Assembly: GCA_963830325.1 (NCBI GenBank)
Contig: CAWHMV010000008.1
Location: forward strand, 558,001 to 622,000
Direction of reading: 5' to 3'
DNA from: PALSA-350 sp963830325
Lineage (GTDB): Bacteria > Acidobacteriota > Terriglobia > Terriglobales > Acidobacteriaceae
DNA: 64,000 nucleotides
In this document: positions 61,066 through 64,000 of the stretch, piece by piece
Layout: the number at the start of each line of letters is the position of its first letter
Position numbering within the stretch: the first letter of the stretch is position 1
Made by a program: the position numbers and the translations under genes
Notes under the pieces: generated by a model
The model's input: only the letters and a program-made list of their open reading frames with translations
Told to the model about the DNA's origin: nothing
Databases searched by the model: none

Positions 61066-62454
61066 TTAGGCGGCCGCCCTTTCCATCGGAGTGGATGGCT
61101 CTTGCGAGAGTTCCTCAAGGCTTTTACCCTTGGTTTCGGGCAGCAGGAAGATTGTGACGATCAGACCCAGGACGCTGACAATGGCGGCTGCACCCTCCGC
61201 AGCAGGTAGGCCATGCCACTGCATGAAGAATGGGAAGGTAAAGACGCCTACAAAGCCACCAATCTTGCCCATGGCCGCAGCGATACCATGACCGGTGGTT
61301 CGAACCTTTACAGGAAAGATCTCCGAAGGATAGACGAAAGTAGTAGCGTTTGGACCAAACTCGGTAAAGAAGTAACTGAATCCGTAAATAATCAGGAAGG
61401 GGTATATCAGTTTCTCGATGTTGGGAATGAAGGCGAGCAGGCCAAAGGTGACTGCCATCATGCCGAAGCCGAGACCCTGGATTGTCTTGCGGCCAAGCTT
61501 ATCCATCGTGAGCGCCGCGACCGCATAGCCGGGCGCCGCGAAGAGAGTGAAGATGCCGAGTTGAGTCAGTGTCTTCTGCAGGATCGTGTGGTCGCTGCCA
61601 AGGGCCGAGAGCACGAGCGGGCTCGAGACAGTGTTGCCATAGTAGGCAAAGTCCATTAGAAACCAGGCGGCGCTTGCGCCGATCAGGCGGGACAGAATCA
61701 TCTTGCTATCGGAGAGACGGTGAAAGCCATCCCAGAAAGAGACCGAGTGCGTCTTCTTATCAAAATGTGCTGACTTCCGTAGCTTGCCAGAGCCGTCCTC
61801 TTCGTGGCCCGCAGCTTTGAGAAAACGTGGCGACTCTTTGAGGTGACGGCGCGCACCATAGACGGCAAGGGCGGGAAGGGCGCCGAAAGAGACCAGAACG
61901 CGCCAGATAATGTCATGCGAGAGATGAGTGGAGAGCAGAGCGGCAGCGAGAAGAGGACCGACGATCAGTCCAGCAGCTTGCATCGCGAAGACCAGGGTGA
62001 CCAACATGCCGCGATGGGCTTTGCCGGCGTACTCGCTCATGATGGTGGCAGAAACAGGGTAGTCACCGCCAATGCCGATGCCGAGAATGAAACGAAACCC
62101 GATGAGCCACCAGATGTTGGGGGAGAAAGCACACGCGATTGCGCCCGCGGCGAGGACCAGCACTTCGACACCGTAAATCCGCTTACGGCCGACCATGTCC
62201 GCGACTCGACCAAAAAGCAGCGCACCAATCGCTGCAGCAAGCAAAGCGGTCGACTCAACCAGGCCCTCTTCCACCTTGCCGACATGCCACATGGGTTTCA
62301 GCAACGCCATGACGACGCCAATGATGAAGAGATCGTAGGCGTCGGTGAAGAAGCCCACTCCCGAGATAAACATGATCTTCCAATGCTCTTTGGATATCCC
62401 CGCATTATCCATCTCGGAGAAGTCGGTCTGCCTGGTGTCGATCGATGTGGCCAT
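61066..62454 (-). CDS. Phosphate:H+ symporter family MFS transporter
   Basis: A 462-aa, 12-TM MFS protein of the PHS (Pho84/Pht1-like) family. Diagnostic segments are FFTDAYDLFIIGVV in TM1, GRVADMVGRKRIYG after TM2, GIGIGGDYPVSATIMSEYA in TM4, FGPNATTFVYPSEIFPVKVR in the second half, and LLPETKGKSLEELS at the end. It probably imports inorganic phosphate with protons. ATG 62454 with GAGGG 8 nt upstream is chosen over the open frame to 62553. It is a single-gene unit bounded downstream by the terminator at 60771. Confidence 0.9.
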   Translation of the reverse strand: MATSIDTRQTDFSEMDNAGISKEHWKIMFISGVGFFTDAYDLFIIGVVMALLKPMWHVGKVEEGLVESTALLAAAIGALLFGRVADMVGRKRIYGVEVLVLAAGAIACAFSPNIWWLIGFRFILGIGIGGDYPVSATIMSEYAGKAHRGMLVTLVFAMQAAGLIVGPLLAAALLSTHLSHDIIWRVLVSFGALPALAVYGARRHLKESPRFLKAAGHEEDGSGKLRKSAHFDKKTHSVSFWDGFHRLSDSKMILSRLIGASAAWFLMDFAYYGNTVSSPLVLSALGSDHTILQKTLTQLGIFTLFAAPGYAVAALTMDKLGRKTIQGLGFGMMAVTFGLLAFIPNIEKLIYPFLIIYGFSYFFTEFGPNATTFVYPSEIFPVKVRTTGHGIAAAMGKIGGFVGVFTFPFFMQWHGLPAAEGAAAIVSVLGLIVTIFLLPETKGKSLEELSQEPSTPMERAAA

Positions 62455-62709
62455 GAAATTTTCCCTCGCCCTTAACTTGATGCCTGCGCGCGCTAACTTC
62501 ACATGAATTGCGCGTGAAAATTGAAAGGAGAACCGCATACACGGTGGAGGCACGCGGGGCCATAGTTTTGTCTGGAACAGACAGGCTACTTGAGAATGGC
62601 TGCAAAACAGATGGTCGGCAGTATGGCGAGGACCTAACCCCGATAGAGATCGTAGATTTCTATCAAAACACGGTGTGAGCTATTGAGAACAGACTCTGAA
62701 AACGATCCG

Positions 62710-62724
62710 TGTCAACATTTGACA
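62710..62724. promoter_or_regulatory. Small palindrome, possible operator
   Basis: TGTCAACATTTGACA is a 6-bp-arm palindrome directly before an ATG at 62725 and about 255 bp upstream of the divergent phosphate symporter start. TTGACA could equally be a -35 box. Only the symmetry supports it. Confidence 0.25.
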
Positions 62725-62886
62725 ATGCAGAAGAAAAAGTACCCGGCAAGGAGCGCAAGAACAACGCTTTCCAGCGTGAAAAGAGAGATGCTCGAGCCGC
62801 GACTGACCGAGTCGGTCCGTGAGGCCCTGAGAGAGGAACCCGCGCCCGTCGTCGAAAAGCCTTCTGCTTATTCCCGGAAAGTGTGA
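62725..62886 (+). CDS. Possible small basic protein (53 aa)
   Basis: A short frame beginning MQKKKYPARSARTTLSSVKR with a charged, helical C-terminus. There is no recognisable ribosome-binding site and no family match. The frame is open upstream to a TTG at 62683. It is listed because it is the only plausible coding stretch in the gap 62455-63009, which otherwise contains only a weak inverted repeat GATAGA/TCTATC at 62642-62664. Confidence 0.25.
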   Translation: MQKKKYPARSARTTLSSVKREMLEPRLTESVREALREEPAPVVEKPSAYSRKV

Positions 62887-63009
62887 GCCCGGTCACGCCA
62901 ACTGCAAGAGGACGTTGGTAGAAGTCTCCGGTGCTTCTGGTTCCCAATTGATGGTTCATCTTGACTCAGTAGATGTGCCGTCCCAAACGTACTTTGACTG
63001 AGGTTCGTT

Positions 63010-63153
63010 ATGATCATTCTTTTACTTATCCTGTTGTTGGTGTTCGGCTTCGGCGGCTATCGCATGGGCCCTGGAATCGGCTACTACGGTGGTGGTGGTC
63101 TTAGCCTGATAGTGTTGATCGTGCTGGTCCTGTTGTTGATTCATGTGATTTAG
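63010..63153 (+). CDS. DUF3309-type small membrane protein (47 aa)
   Basis: A 47-aa hydrophobic protein with two TM segments (MIILLLILLLVFGFGGY and LSLIVLIVLVLLLIHVI) joined by a glycine-tyrosine-rich turn (MGPGIGYYGGGG), the layout of DUF3309 proteins. GAGG precedes the ATG by 6 nt. The family is widespread in proteobacteria and acidobacteria and has no known function; it is often found near stress genes. It is too short for most gene callers. Confidence 0.75.
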   Translation: MIILLLILLLVFGFGGYRMGPGIGYYGGGGLSLIVLIVLVLLLIHVI

Positions 63154-63216
63154 AAGCGACCGTTCGCTGCGAGCCAATGCCGGAAAGGCAGTTGGTCCGG
63201 TTTTCACGAAATCGCC

Positions 63217-64000
63217 TCAATGCAACCGTCCGGGCTCGCCATACAGGAATGTGAGCGCAGCGGGTATCCGGCGAGACCAGTAGACCGCACTATGGTTGGC
63301 ACCCGGTTCAACGATTAATTGCACTTCCGGATGCTTGATGAACGCTTGTTCAAGATTAGACGCCAATATTTGGTTCATTTTCAGGGTAGCCGCCTCTGCA
63401 TCCTGCTCGGTGAGGCGAAGAGGCGCAAAGTAGTCCTTGCTTTGTGGGAAGTTATATTCAGTCGCGCCTACGCCTATGGCGACCCGATCTGGCGCTCGCA
63501 GGAGTAAGGTCGTATCGCGCAGCAATTGCCCATTGCCCAGCCATAGGTCCGGGCTTTCGGCCAAGACCAACCCGAACAAATCGGGACGGTTGAGAGCGAC
63601 ATACAGGGCGGCAAAAGCCCCTACCGAAGTTCCACCGATACCAATATGCGCTGCGTCGTCAGACACCCTGTAGTGCGTCGAAACAAATGGCATGAGCTCA
63701 CTTCCAAAGAATGAAGGGAGTTGTTTCCCATCCGGTTCCTTTTGATTTCCATCTGTGAGCGGGTCCTTCCATGCCTCGTATTCGTAGTCACGGATTTCGC
63801 CATGGGCGCTGTCAATACCCACTACGATCATCGGCGCTATCGTATGATCTGCAATCAGGCGAGTGACCGTTTCGTCGATCCGCAGTTCCTGTTCGCCCTT
63901 GAATGCAGTGCACTGATCGAAGGCATTCTGACCGTCGAGCATGTATAAAGTCGGGAACTTCCTGGTGGCTTCCGTCGCATCGTTGTAATTCGGAGGCAGC
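63217..64000 (-). CDS. Putative esterase (esterase D/enterochelin esterase-like), 5' end beyond window
   Basis: A partial alpha/beta hydrolase. The frame is open through the window edge: upstream of the ATG at 63942 it continues with LPPNYNDATEATRKFPTLYM, so the true start lies outside. Motifs are VVGIDSAHGE after the third strand, the nucleophile elbow GIGGTSVGAFAAL (GxSxG) and a late GANHSAVYW with the catalytic His. The family hydrolyses carboxylic esters of sugars, siderophores or acylated xylans. Its 5' neighbours are unknown. Confidence 0.82.
   Translation of the reverse strand, partial: LPPNYNDATEATRKFPTLYMLDGQNAFDQCTAFKGEQELRIDETVTRLIADHTIAPMIVVGIDSAHGEIRDYEYEAWKDPLTDGNQKEPDGKQLPSFFGSELMPFVSTHYRVSDDAAHIGIGGTSVGAFAALYVALNRPDLFGLVLAESPDLWLGNGQLLRDTTLLLRAPDRVAIGVGATEYNFPQSKDYFAPLRLTEQDAEAATLKMNQILASNLEQAFIKHPEVQLIVEPGANHSAVYWSRRIPAALTFLYGEPGRLH

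Overview
The window looks like a chromosomal segment of an Acidobacteriota bacterium, probably class Terriglobia. This is inferred from content: an Oar-like TonB-dependent receptor with an N-terminal carboxypeptidase-regulatory domain, a Ser/Thr kinase fused to TPRs, a propeller sensor kinase, many Tat- and Sec-exported sugar enzymes, PQQ dehydrogenases carrying haem c domains, ThuA proteins, and abundant palindromic intergenic repeats. No rRNA, tRNA, CRISPR array, phage or intact insertion sequence was recognised. Species cannot be named from the sequence alone.

Region 1 (109-11338) is best read as an amino-sugar/chitin locus. A sugar-porter MFS transporter and a ROK kinase (minus strand) diverge from a SIS-domain sugar-phosphate isomerase/deaminase. 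A ROK-type repressor, a secreted GH18 chitinase and a NagX/HGSNAT-like membrane acyltransferase follow on the plus strand. A periplasmic copper amine oxidase sits between them. A redoxin-thioredoxin protein lies at the left edge.

Region 2 (11345-20011) is a minus-strand series of exported oxidative proteins. It holds a haem c/copper monooxygenase-like protein, a Tat-exported TIM-barrel sugar isomerase-like protein, a double redoxin and a YVTN propeller, all with junctions of +1, +1 and -4 nt. Two overlapping ThuA proteins and a PQQ-cytochrome c dehydrogenase follow.

Region 3 (20122-30320) carries a VOC protein, a decayed TonB receptor pseudogene, two tandem Tat-exported SelA-like PLP enzymes, a matching amidohydrolase and a large TonB-dependent receptor. 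Region 4 (30955-46987) holds a two-component system, an aldehyde dehydrogenase/Gfo-Idh pair, a GH116 glycosidase, a spermidine-dehydrogenase-like flavoprotein, a degenerate multicopper oxidase, and a PIG-L deacetylase fused to a Tat-exported glycosidase-like protein by a one-base shift.

Region 5 (47067-64000) has a KimA-like potassium importer, a Ser/Thr kinase, an SDR, a GT39-like membrane protein, a second PQQ-cytochrome c dehydrogenase, DoxX, several very small genes, an adjacent pair of uncharacterised paralogues, a phosphate:H+ symporter and an esterase cut by the window edge.

Three dispersed palindromic repeat families occupy most of the larger intergenic gaps, mainly between convergent genes. 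Family A has 57-61 nt arms, family B is a nested palindrome of about 200-270 bp, and family C is rich in hairpins.
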